The notes under the pieces: generated by a model
What the model saw: the letters and a program-made list of their open reading frames with translations, nothing else
Databases searched by the model: none
Told to the model about the DNA's origin: nothing
In this document: positions 1-5,498 of the stretch, in pieces
Numbering within the stretch: the stretch's first letter is position 1
Layout: each line of letters starts with the position of its first letter
Position numbers and translations under genes: made by a program
Source: a bacterium
GTDB lineage: Bacteria > UBP18 > UBA7526
NCBI GenBank assembly: GCA_030616365.1
Contig: JAUWXM010000052.1
Coordinates: 1 to 8,173 of the forward strand
Reading direction: 5' to 3'
Length of the DNA: 8,173 nucleotides

Positions 1-774
1 CCCTCCTTCTCCCCGTAACGCTTCAGAGATCAAGAAGGATTTAGCCTGGAGATGGTAGAGGCAGGTAGGATGAAACTGCATGAATTCCATATTGGTAATC
101 TTAGCCCCGGCCCGGAAGGCCATGGCTATCCCGTCCCCGGTAGCCACATCAGAATTAGAGGTATAGAGATATACCTTGCCTGAGCCACCGGTAGCTAATA
201 CTACAATCCGGGCCAGGAGGGTGTGAATGACTCCCTTCTTCTTATCAAGCACATAGGCGCCCCAGCATCTCCCTCGCTTCTTCCCTGGATCCAAGATGAG
301 ATTGAGAGCAATAAATTCTTCATATATGGCGATATTCTTTTTCTTCTTTACTGCTTCCGCGAGATGGGTGACGATCTCCTTGCCTGTAATGTCAGCGATA
401 TGGAGTATTCGCCGCCGGGAATGCCCACCCTCCAGGCCAAGGTCGAACTCATCCTTGTTCTTTTCACTTAGACTAAAATCAACCCCCCATTTAACCAATT
501 CCCTTACCCTCTCCGGTCCGTTCTTTACCACTAACTCAACTATCTCCTTGCGACAGAGGCCACACCCGGTCTTTAAGGTATCTCGGATATGAAGGTCATA
601 GGAATCTTCTTTGCTGAATACCGCCGCGATCCCGCCCTGAGCATAATAGGTATTGCTTTCAAGGAGGTCCCGTTTAGTAACCAGGGCTACCTTGCCGTAA
701 GGAGCGACCTTCAGAGCAAAACTCATTCCTGCCAAGCCACTTCCTATGATTAAGAAATCGGTCTTTATCTCCAT
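1..774 (-). CDS. nadB: L-aspartate oxidase, N-terminal part (3' end off the left edge)
   Basis: Flavoprotein that oxidises L-aspartate to iminoaspartate, the first step of de novo NAD synthesis, which NadA then uses to make quinolinate. About 258 residues are visible without a stop. Counting from the upstream ATG at 780, they show the FAD dinucleotide-binding motif IIGSGLAG (11-18), YYAQGGIAAVF (45-55), EGGHSRRRILH (117-127), VLATGG (194-199), SGDG-like TGDG (214-217), QFHPTCLYH (235-243) and EALRGEG (253-259). The Glu in EGGHS separates aspartate oxidases from succinate dehydrogenase and fumarate reductase flavoproteins, and the wording follows E. coli NadB closely. The catalytic Arg of the PRD region would lie beyond the edge. 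I chose the ATG at 774 because the AGGGA at 783-787 is 8 bases from it but only 2 bases from the in-frame ATG at 780. It has its own promoter, so it is probably not part of the ribosomal operon. Confidence 0.93.
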   Translation of the reverse strand, partial: MEIKTDFLIIGSGLAGMSFALKVAPYGKVALVTKRDLLESNTYYAQGGIAAVFSKEDSYDLHIRDTLKTGCGLCRKEIVELVVKNGPERVRELVKWGVDFSLSEKNKDEFDLGLEGGHSRRRILHIADITGKEIVTHLAEAVKKKKNIAIYEEFIALNLILDPGKKRGRCWGAYVLDKKKGVIHTLLARIVVLATGGSGKVYLYTSNSDVATGDGIAMAFRAGAKITNMEFMQFHPTCLYHLQAKSFLISEALRGEGG

Positions 775-782
775 CTTCATAA

Positions 783-787
783 TCCCT
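783..787 (-). promoter_or_regulatory. Shine-Dalgarno sequence of nadB
   Basis: AGGGA read on the minus strand. It lies 8 bases before the ATG at 774 and 2 bases before the ATG at 780, which favours the shorter product. The foot of the hairpin at 788-823 is directly next to it, so that structure could affect ribosome access. Confidence 0.6.
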
Positions 788-823
788 GATTAGACAAGGC
801 AAGCGAAGCGCGTTGTCATAATC
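788..823 (-). repeat. Hairpin in the nadB leader, flanked by an imperfect direct repeat
   Basis: On the plus strand GATTA-GACAA (788-797) pairs with TTGTC-A-TAATC (813-823), giving ten base pairs with one bulged A at 818. After a G-G mismatch, G799-C811 and C800-G810 can also pair around a loop. The structure sits in the predicted 5' leader just before the nadB ribosome binding site. An imperfect direct repeat, 778-798 versus 817-836 (18 of 21 aligned positions agree), overlaps its two sides. It could be an operator, an RNA structure or the trace of a small insertion. The sequence does not decide between these, and I do not recognise a known NAD regulator site. Confidence 0.5.
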
Positions 824-841
824 CTTGCTTAACAAGTTTTA

Positions 842-870
842 ATTATAGCATACTAAGGCCAAAAAAGCAA
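842..870 (-). promoter_or_regulatory. Sigma-70-type promoter for nadB
   Basis: Read on the minus strand, a -35 box TTGCTT (865-870) is followed by a 17-base spacer and a perfect -10 box TATAAT (842-847). Transcription would start near 835, giving a leader of about 60 bases before the ATG at 774. The DNA just upstream (about 871-935) is very A/T-rich, as in an UP element. No gene is visible between 781 and 954. I saw no GC-rich terminator for the preceding M23 gene here, so some read-through from it into nadB is possible. Confidence 0.8.
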
Positions 871-954
871 AAGAGAAGACCAAATTATTAAGAACTTAAG
901 AATAAAAATTTAAAAATTGATAACGTATCTGCTATGGTAGTAAGTAATTCTCAA

Positions 955-2157
955 TCAGTTTGAGGAAATACTTTCCAATTGAGTAAGACGCGCCTCTTTT
1001 ATTCTGTTGAACTCTTCTAGGTGCTCCTTCTTTACTGATTTCACTGGGGGCAATTTTAACCTCAAGAAGTTGATGTATCTTCCATCCTTAATTATTCTGA
1101 AGTCCAGATGGGGACCGGTGGAGAGGCCACTTGAACCGACGTAGCCGATGACCTGGCCCTGATACACCCTTGCTCCTACTCTTATTCCTCTAGCGTATCT
1201 CCTCAGATGGCCATAGGTAGTATAATATCCTCTTTTGTGCTTTATCTTGACAAACCTTCCAAAACCCCCTTTCCGCCCTTTATAGACTACCCTCCCATCC
1301 CCGATGCTCCTCACTGGGGTGCCGATGGGGGCGGCATAATCGATACCGGGATGAGGACGATAGACCTTCAGGATGGGATGGAACCTGCGATATGAGAAGT
1401 AGGAGCTTATCCTCCTATAACTTAGAGGGGATCTTAGGAACTGTTTCCTTAAGGATTTCCCCTCTTCTGTGAAGTAGCCCCTATGGCCTTCAGGATCCTC
1501 AAAGTAGATTGCGGTATGAGTCTTGTGTCTATTGATATATTGGGCAGCGAATATCCTGCCGTCCGCTAATTTCTTCTCATCCTGCCAGTATTCTTCCCAT
1601 ACCAGCCGGAACCTGTCCCCTGGTCGGGGCTCGGTCAGAAAGTCTATCTCCCAATCAAAGATATCAGCAAAGTCCATAGTCAAAGAAGGCTTCTGGCCAA
1701 TGGCTATCATGGCCTCATAGAGGGAGGTCTCTATTTTTCCTTCTACCCTGGCGATCTTTTTCTCAACAGGAAGCCTCTCCTTCTTTGCTACCAGCTTTCC
1801 ATGCTCATCCTCCTCTACCAGGTAGAAGTCGATGGGGCTTATGGTAGTATAATATTTGAAATTTTTAAAGTGCCCTTCTAAGTCCCTCTCCAGTTCATAG
1901 CGATCACCGATCTGGGATTTTCTGACATCGAAGACTGGTTTGAGAGCCTTCTCTAAAAGGATTATCTTATCCTTCGGTATCCCTTCTCTCACCAGGGCGA
2001 GGTACAAGGACTCCCCCTTTCTGATCTCTCCCGCCACCACCTCAGTCATGGAGGAGATAAGTTTTTCCTGATGGAGATGCTCCACTTTCCTTAGGATAAG
2101 AAGGAAGGCAATAATCACTAGAAAAAAAACAAAAAGGAAAAAAATTTTTTTTCTCAT
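955..2157 (-). CDS. Membrane-anchored M23 family murein endopeptidase (MepM-like)
   Basis: Probable peptidoglycan hydrolase acting outside the cytoplasmic membrane on stem-peptide cross-links. The 400-residue product has a basic start and a hydrophobic segment (about 5-22) that serves as signal anchor. A middle region (about 35-240) resembles the N-terminal domains of MepM/YebA-type enzymes, including the stretch around DWEIDFLTEPRPGDRFRLVWEE (169-190). The M23 domain covers about 250-370. Visible M23 residues are HPGID (His269, Asp273), YGHL (His317) and TGPHLD (His350). The position that is normally the second His of the HxH motif, the third zinc ligand, is Asp352. The coding sequence begins 12 bases after the terminator hairpin's T-run, has no good Shine-Dalgarno sequence, and starts with long A and T runs. 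The ATG at 2157 is kept because later starts would lose the membrane segment. The last 30 residues are charged and probably helical. Confidence 0.88.
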   Translation of the reverse strand: MRKKIFFLFVFFLVIIAFLLILRKVEHLHQEKLISSMTEVVAGEIRKGESLYLALVREGIPKDKIILLEKALKPVFDVRKSQIGDRYELERDLEGHFKNFKYYTTISPIDFYLVEEDEHGKLVAKKERLPVEKKIARVEGKIETSLYEAMIAIGQKPSLTMDFADIFDWEIDFLTEPRPGDRFRLVWEEYWQDEKKLADGRIFAAQYINRHKTHTAIYFEDPEGHRGYFTEEGKSLRKQFLRSPLSYRRISSYFSYRRFHPILKVYRPHPGIDYAAPIGTPVRSIGDGRVVYKGRKGGFGRFVKIKHKRGYYTTYGHLRRYARGIRVGARVYQGQVIGYVGSSGLSTGPHLDFRIIKDGRYINFLRLKLPPVKSVKKEHLEEFNRIKEARLTQLESISSN

Positions 2158-2166
2158 CTTTTTAAT

Positions 2167-2195
2167 AAAAAAGCCCCCGAGATACCGGGGGCTTT
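2167..2195 (-). terminator. Rho-independent terminator after rplQ
   Basis: On the minus strand AAAGCCCCCG and CGGGGGCTTT form a 10-bp stem (2186-2195 with 2170-2179) around a 6-base loop, and a T-run follows the stem. It stands 35 bases after the rplQ stop and ends the alpha operon. The plus-strand side has only three Ts after the stem, so it is probably active in one direction. It lies directly before the M23 gene. Confidence 0.93.
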
Positions 2196-2229
2196 GGTTG
2201 GGAAGCCTTTCATTCTAATTCGGGCCCTC

Positions 2230-2709
2230 TCATCTAAACCGGAACCATCTCTTGAAGAATGGTTCTTTCTTCACCACCGGAGGTTTTTTCTCTTCTGGTT
2301 TTGGTTTTACTTCCTTGATTTCCTTAGGCTTCTTCTCTACCTTCTCTTTTTTCTTCTCAATTACTGGGGCGACCTTTTCCACCAATTCTATCAGGGCAAG
2401 AGAAGCATTGTCTCCCTTCCTCTGTCCCAATCTAAGAATCCTGGTATAACCACCGGACCTCGCCTTAAATTTGGGGCCAATCTGGGAGAAGAGTTTTTTC
2501 AAGACCTCCCTATCCTTTATTACTCTTGCCGCTTCTCTTCTCGAAGCCAAAGTATCCTTCTTCGCCTTACTGATCAGCTTCTCTACTACCCTCCTCACAT
2601 CCTTTGCTTTGGGAAGGGTGGTGGTAATTTTCTCATAACGCAAAAGGGAGGTGGCCATATTGGAAAGCATCGCCTTCCTATGGGAGGAGGTGCGTCCCAG
2701 TTTCCTCAT
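2230..2709 (-). CDS. rplQ: 50S ribosomal protein L17 with long charged C-terminal tail
   Basis: Large-subunit protein near the exit of the peptide tunnel, and the last gene of the alpha operon. Residues 1-112 match the bacterial L17 core: LGRTSSHRKAMLSNM (4-18), TTTLPKAKDVRRVVEKLI (29-46), IGPKFKARSGGYTRIL (77-92) and GDNASLALIELVE (99-111). The usual few basic residues before this core (MRHRK-like) are missing, and no in-frame upstream ATG close by would restore them. A tail of about 47 residues follows (113-159), rich in Lys, Glu and Pro and ending in an aromatic and basic patch, FFKRWFRFR. Family members are usually about 120-130 residues long, so the tail is an addition. The start overlaps the rpoA stop by four bases (ATGA), which suggests coupled translation. 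Confidence 0.97.
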   Translation of the reverse strand: MRKLGRTSSHRKAMLSNMATSLLRYEKITTTLPKAKDVRRVVEKLISKAKKDTLASRREAARVIKDREVLKKLFSQIGPKFKARSGGYTRILRLGQRKGDNASLALIELVEKVAPVIEKKKEKVEKKPKEIKEVKPKPEEKKPPVVKKEPFFKRWFRFR

Positions 2710-3695
2710 CTCTTCATCCCCGGAGATAGCCCATAGCTTGTTAGAATCTTCTTTATCTCCTCTAAGGATTTCTTACCGAAGTTCCTTATCTTCAAGAGTT
2801 CTTCCTCGCTCTTCCTGGCCAGCTGACCGATGGTCTTTATCCTAGCTACTTTAAGGCAGTGGGCGCTGCGCACAGAGAGTTCCAGTTCCTCAATGCTCTT
2901 ATTCAGAATCTCATCTATCTTCCTCTCCTCTTGCCTTACCTCAACTTCCTCTTCCTCTTTGGGTTCGGGGAAAGTAATAAAGAGATCGAGGTGGTTCTTC
3001 AATATCTTGGCAGCAAAGGCCACCGCATCATCTGGTCTGGCGCTTCCATCTGTCCAGACCTCTAAGATGAGCCGATCGTAGTCTGTGATCTTTCCCACTC
3101 TGGTATTCTCTACCCGATAACTCACCTTCTTTATGGGGGTAAATATGGCGTCTATGGGAATGGTCCCGATGGGATTACTCTCTTTTTTATGTCTCTCTGC
3201 AGTAATATATCCTCTCCCCATATTTACCGCGATCTCCATATTTAGTTTACCCTTCTCATTTAAGGTGGCTATAGGGAGGTCGGGATTCAGAATCTCGACA
3301 TCAGCATCCTTGGTGATGTGGGAGGCCTTGACCTTTAAAGGCCCTTTGGCCTTTAGATAGAGGGTCTTGGGCTTTGCTTTATATAGTTTTAGGAGTAACT
3401 GCTTGAGGTTCAGGATGATCTGGGGAACATCTTCCACTATCCCAGGAATGGTGGAGAACTCATGCTGAACCCCTTGAATCTTGATGTTGGTTACTGCTGC
3501 TCCAGTTAGGGAGGAGAGGAGTAACCGGCGTAGAGAGTTTCCAATGGTTATTCCATAGCCCCTCTCTAAGGGCTGAGCGATGAATTTACCATAGGTATTA
3601 GAGAGGGTCTTCTTCTCCCACTCTATCCCCTTGGGTTTGATGAACCCTTTCCACTGGATGCTTATATCTTCCACTTTTCTTTTGGCCTTTGCCAT
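2706..3695 (-). CDS. rpoA: DNA-directed RNA polymerase subunit alpha
   Basis: Dimerises to seed RNA polymerase assembly; its C-terminal domain contacts UP elements and activators. The product is 329 residues from the chosen start. The N-terminal domain shows the family stretch ERGYGITIGNSLRRLLLSSL. A Glu-rich linker (EPKEEEEVEVRQEE) leads to a C-terminal domain with VRSAHCLK and the helix-hairpin-helix RNFGKKSLEEIKK. Relative to E. coli, Arg265, Gly296, Lys298, Ser299 and Glu302 are kept (here 276, 307, 309, 310, 313), but Asn268 is His279. I chose the ATG at 3695 because AAGGAG (3702-3707) lies 6 bases upstream and the length equals the E. coli protein. The in-frame ATG at 3746 would add 17 residues encoded inside the repeat element. 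Confidence 0.97.
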   Translation of the reverse strand: MAKAKRKVEDISIQWKGFIKPKGIEWEKKTLSNTYGKFIAQPLERGYGITIGNSLRRLLLSSLTGAAVTNIKIQGVQHEFSTIPGIVEDVPQIILNLKQLLLKLYKAKPKTLYLKAKGPLKVKASHITKDADVEILNPDLPIATLNEKGKLNMEIAVNMGRGYITAERHKKESNPIGTIPIDAIFTPIKKVSYRVENTRVGKITDYDRLILEVWTDGSARPDDAVAFAAKILKNHLDLFITFPEPKEEEEVEVRQEERKIDEILNKSIEELELSVRSAHCLKVARIKTIGQLARKSEEELLKIRNFGKKSLEEIKKILTSYGLSPGMKR

Positions 3696-3701
3696 ACATT
3701 T

Positions 3702-3707
3702 CTCCTT
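3702..3707 (-). promoter_or_regulatory. Shine-Dalgarno sequence of rpoA
   Basis: AAGGAG on the minus strand, 6 bases before the ATG at 3695. It decides the start against the ATG at 3746. It comes 3 bases after the end of the repeat at 3711-3786, in the same arrangement as at rpsM. Confidence 0.8.
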
Positions 3708-3710
3708 TCC

Positions 3711-3786
3711 AACCGCCAAAGCGCAAAATTTAACTGAAAAACGCAAAATCTTAGCGTATTTAGCGGATTTTTTGGCGTTTTAGCGT
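3711..3786. repeat. Intercistronic palindromic mini-array, copy A (rpsD-rpoA gap)
   Basis: The element fills the gap between the rpsD stop and the rpoA ribosome binding site. On the plus strand it begins AACCGCCAAA and later carries CGC-headed units such as CGCAAAAT (3742-3749). It then switches to units in the other orientation with a 9-base phase: TTAGCGTAT (3751), TTAGCGGAT (3760), TTTTTGGCG (3769) and TTTTAGCG (3778). CGCCAAA at 3714-3720 can pair with TTTGGCG at 3771-3777. Its left end matches that of the element at 5209-5300. No coding sequence is convincing here. Confidence 0.75.
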
Positions 3787-4413
3787 TTAACGAGAGTAGT
3801 ATTCCACAATGAGCTGTTCCTGGATGGGAAGACCTATCTCTTCCTGCTTGGGTAATCTTATTATCTTTCCTTTGAAGTTCTCCCGATCTATCTCAAGCCA
3901 GGGAGCTTTCTCCCTATCCTGGGAAAGCTTCATAGCCTCTCTTATTCCCACTATCTCCCTACTCGAGGCCTTGAGGGAAATCTCCTCCCCCACTTTACAG
4001 GAATAGGAGGGGATATTCACCTTCTTACCATTGACTAAAGAGTGGCTATGGCGTACCAATTGGCGGGCGCTAGCCCTGGTCAGAGAGAATCCCAGCCTAA
4101 AGACGATGTTATCAAGCCTCCTTTCTAAGAGCAAAAGAAGATTCTCACCCGTCACCCCCTTAAGCCTCTTGGCCTCTACGAAATATTTTCTAAACTGCCT
4201 CTCCATTACCCCATAAATCTTCTTCACCTTCTGCTTCTCTCGCAGTTGGAGTCCATAGGCAGATAATTTTTTAGGAACCTTCCCATGTTCCCCTGGTCTA
4301 TAGTCCTTCCGGGCCAGGGCACATTTCTCGCTGTAGCATTTCTTTCCCTTTAAGAATAGCTTCATCCTCTCTTGACGACAGAGCTTACAACTCGGCCCGA
4401 TCATCCTCGCCAT
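3787..4413 (-). CDS. rpsD: 30S ribosomal protein S4, zinc-binding form
   Basis: Primary 16S rRNA-binding protein that starts small-subunit assembly. In some bacteria S4 also represses translation of the alpha operon. The 208-residue product has a Cys4 zinc site at Cys9, Cys12, Cys26 and Cys31, the spacing of the zinc-containing S4 type. The S4 RNA-binding domain follows, with RRLDNIVFRLGFSLTRASARQLV and then HSHSLVNGKKVNIPSY. The end, EQLIVEYYSR, is typical. I chose the ATG at 4413, which overlaps the rpsK stop by one base (TAATG) and follows GGAGGAG by 6 bases. A start at 4443 would add ten acidic residues and overlap rpsK by 31 bases. I see no S4 repressor pseudoknot near rpsM that I could defend. 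Confidence 0.97.
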   Translation of the reverse strand: MARMIGPSCKLCRQERMKLFLKGKKCYSEKCALARKDYRPGEHGKVPKKLSAYGLQLREKQKVKKIYGVMERQFRKYFVEAKRLKGVTGENLLLLLERRLDNIVFRLGFSLTRASARQLVRHSHSLVNGKKVNIPSYSCKVGEEISLKASSREIVGIREAMKLSQDREKAPWLEIDRENFKGKIIRLPKQEEIGLPIQEQLIVEYYSR

Positions 4414-4790
4414 TAGATTCTCCTCCTCTTCCTGGGGCGACAACCATTATGGGGAATGGGGGTAACATCCTTTATGACAGTAATAGAAAGTCCCACCGCC
4501 TGGAGAGATCTGATGGCCGTCTCCCTTCCCGAGCCTGGCCCTTTGACATAGATCGCCACTTGCCTTAAGCCCTTATCCATGGCCTTCTTCGCTGAGCTTT
4601 CGGCTATTAACCCGGCAGCAAAGGGGGTAGACTTCCTAGTCCCCTTGAATCCCAAGGTGCCAGCAGAAGCCCAGGAGATGACATTCCCCTGAATATCAGT
4701 AATAGTAACAATAGTATTATTGAACGTGGCCTGGATGTGAGCGATCCCTTTCTCTACTCCTTTCCTCGAGATCTTCTTTTCTTGAATCAC
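4413..4790 (-). CDS. rpsK: 30S ribosomal protein S11
   Basis: Platform protein of the small subunit, close to the mRNA exit and the E site. The product has 125 residues. It shows GIAHIQATFNNTIVTITD (15-32), SAGTLGFKGTRKSTPFAA (42-59) and YVKGPGSGRETAIRSL (81-96). The conserved C-terminal DVTPIPHNGCRPRKRRR (108-124) includes the Asn-Gly where isoaspartate forms in E. coli S11. The start codon is GTG, placed in a GTGA overlap with the rpsM stop and preceded by a purine-rich AGAGGAGAGGAAGAA. This is a translationally coupled pair in the usual rpsM-rpsK-rpsD order. Confidence 0.97.
   Translation of the reverse strand: MIQEKKISRKGVEKGIAHIQATFNNTIVTITDIQGNVISWASAGTLGFKGTRKSTPFAAGLIAESSAKKAMDKGLRQVAIYVKGPGSGRETAIRSLQAVGLSITVIKDVTPIPHNGCRPRKRRRI
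4420..4426 (-). promoter_or_regulatory. Shine-Dalgarno sequence of rpsD
   Basis: GGAGGAG on the minus strand, inside the end of rpsK and 6 bases before the ATG at 4413. It settles the rpsD start against the upstream in-frame ATG at 4443. Confidence 0.8.
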
Positions 4791-5194
4791 TTCTTCCTCT
4801 CCTCTCTCAAGGTCACTCTCTTCGCCTTCTCCCTAACGACGCCCACTGTCTTGCGTGGCCCCTTCCTTGTCCGAGCATTGGAGTGTGTCCTCTGCCCTCT
4901 CACCGGTAGGCCCCTTCTGTGCCTTAGACCCCGATAGCTGCCGATCTCTATCAATCTCTTTATATTCTGAGCAACCTCGGTCCTCAGATCTCCCTCTACC
5001 CTATGTTCCTTGCTGACCACAGCGTTCAGCTTTCCTACCTCCTCCTCTGTCAGATCCTTCACCCTAGTATTTGGATGGACATTGGCAGTTGATAGAATCT
5101 TGTTGGCTAAGGTTTTTCCTACGCCATAGATATAGGTGAGGGCAATCTCTATCCTCTTATCCCGCGGTAGATCAACTCCTGCTACCCTTGCCAT
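4787..5194 (-). CDS. rpsM: 30S ribosomal protein S13
   Basis: Small-subunit head protein that makes bridges to the 50S subunit and contacts the P-site tRNA through its tail. The 135-residue product begins MARVAGVDLPRDKRIEIALT. It contains the helix-hairpin-helix YIYGVGKTLANKIL (21-34), then EIGSYRGLRHRRGLPVRGQ (83-101) and THSNARTRKGPRKT (103-116). The last ~19 residues form a basic tail, making it longer than the usual 118-126. A strong AAGGAGG (5201-5207) stands 6 bases before the ATG. The repeat element at 5209-5300 begins right behind it. Confidence 0.97.
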   Translation of the reverse strand: MARVAGVDLPRDKRIEIALTYIYGVGKTLANKILSTANVHPNTRVKDLTEEEVGKLNAVVSKEHRVEGDLRTEVAQNIKRLIEIGSYRGLRHRRGLPVRGQRTHSNARTRKGPRKTVGVVREKAKRVTLREERKK

Positions 5195-5208
5195 CCTTTA
5201 CCTCCTTG

Positions 5209-5300
5209 CAACCGCCAAGACGCTAAATGTCCGCAAAGACCGCTAAATTTTGCGTCTTTGGTAAGTTTTTTGCGTTTTTGCGTTATTAGCCTTGGCGTTG
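5209..5300. repeat. Intercistronic palindromic mini-array, copy B (rpmJ-rpsM gap)
   Basis: The ends are imperfect inverted repeats: CAACCGCCAAGACGCTAA (5209-5226) against TTAGCCTTGGCGTTG (5286-5300). Inside, CAAAGAC (5234-5240) pairs with GTCTTTG (5254-5260). CGC-headed units occur at 5213, 5221, 5232 and 5241, then T-rich units ending in GCG follow in the opposite orientation. The left end matches copy A and abuts the rpsM Shine-Dalgarno sequence. The right end contains the rpmJ stop and the codons for its last residues. I recall similar CGCCAAGACGC words in intergenic DNA of various environmental bacteria, but this is memory and not a search. Confidence 0.8.
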
Positions 5301-5399
5301 TTTATGCCTTGGGTTCCGGCATATGACCATGACTACCCCTCTTCTTTTTATTATCTTACAACTCTTACATATCCGTTTAACAGAACTACGAACCTTCAT
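5286..5399 (-). CDS. rpmJ: 50S ribosomal protein L36, zinc-ribbon form
   Basis: The smallest large-subunit protein, 37 residues, binding 23S rRNA near the peptidyl transferase region. The translation begins MKVRSSVKRICKSCKIIKRR and ends in NPRHKQRQG, as is typical. Cys11, Cys14, Cys27 and His32 form the C-x2-C-x12-C-x4-H zinc ribbon of the zinc-binding type. GAGG at 5407-5410 is 7 bases before the ATG. A second TAA follows the first stop directly. The last codons lie inside the arm of the repeat element at 5209-5300, yet the protein end is the normal family ending. The position between infA and rpsM is standard. Confidence 0.96.
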   Translation of the reverse strand: MKVRSSVKRICKSCKIIKRRGVVMVICRNPRHKQRQG

Positions 5400-5430
5400 T
5401 AAAATTCCTCTATCAGAAGAAATCGTTTAG

Positions 5431-5498
5431 CCCGTTTGCCCGTTCAGTTCGTTAACGGGAATAACGGGGATAACAGGATTAACGGGCCTAACGGAATG
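5431..5498. repeat. Intercistronic palindromic mini-array, copy C (infA-rpmJ gap), 9-base units
   Basis: Five 9-base units run in exact phase from 5454 to the infA stop: AACGGGAAT, AACGGGGAT, AACAGGATT, AACGGGCCT and AACGGAATG. To the left, CCCGTTTG, CCCGTTCAG and TTCGTT carry the same motif in inverse orientation, meeting at GTTAAC (5451-5456). CCCGTT at 5439-5444 can pair with AACGGG at 5454-5459. The remaining 5400-5430 holds the rpmJ ribosome binding site and nothing else I recognise. Confidence 0.8.

Noticed and set aside
223..592. Two plus-strand open frames of 82 and 98 codons inside nadB
   Set aside because: The opposite strand encodes an unmistakable L-aspartate oxidase across the same bases. 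These frames have no recognisable domain.
871..954. Rho-independent terminator after the M23 gene
   Set aside because: Only weak A/T-rich inverted repeats are present. There is no GC-rich stem followed by a T-run, so I could not support a terminator.
2194..2736. 180-codon open frame on the plus strand over rplQ and the terminator
   Set aside because: It is antisense to rplQ, crosses the terminator and has a low-complexity Phe/Leu-rich translation that mirrors the Lys/Glu-rich L17 tail. No ribosome binding site or family match is seen.
2706..3746. Longer alpha subunit starting at 3746
   Set aside because: The extra 17 residues come from the repeat element, and the ATG at 3695 has a good ribosome binding site and gives the standard 329 residues.
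3787..4443. Longer S4 starting at 4443
   Set aside because: It adds MSPQEEEENL, overlaps rpsK by 31 bases, and the ATG at 4413 has GGAGGAG at 6 bases and the usual MAR start.
5209..5300. Transposon or insertion sequence at the inverted ends
   Set aside because: The element is only about 92 bases, has no gene and no clear target duplication. A non-autonomous element cannot be excluded, but nothing shows mobility.
5431..5498. CRISPR-like array in the infA-rpmJ gap
   Set aside because: Units are only 9 bases with no spacers of 25-40 bases, and the motif runs in both orientations. It is a palindromic short tandem array.
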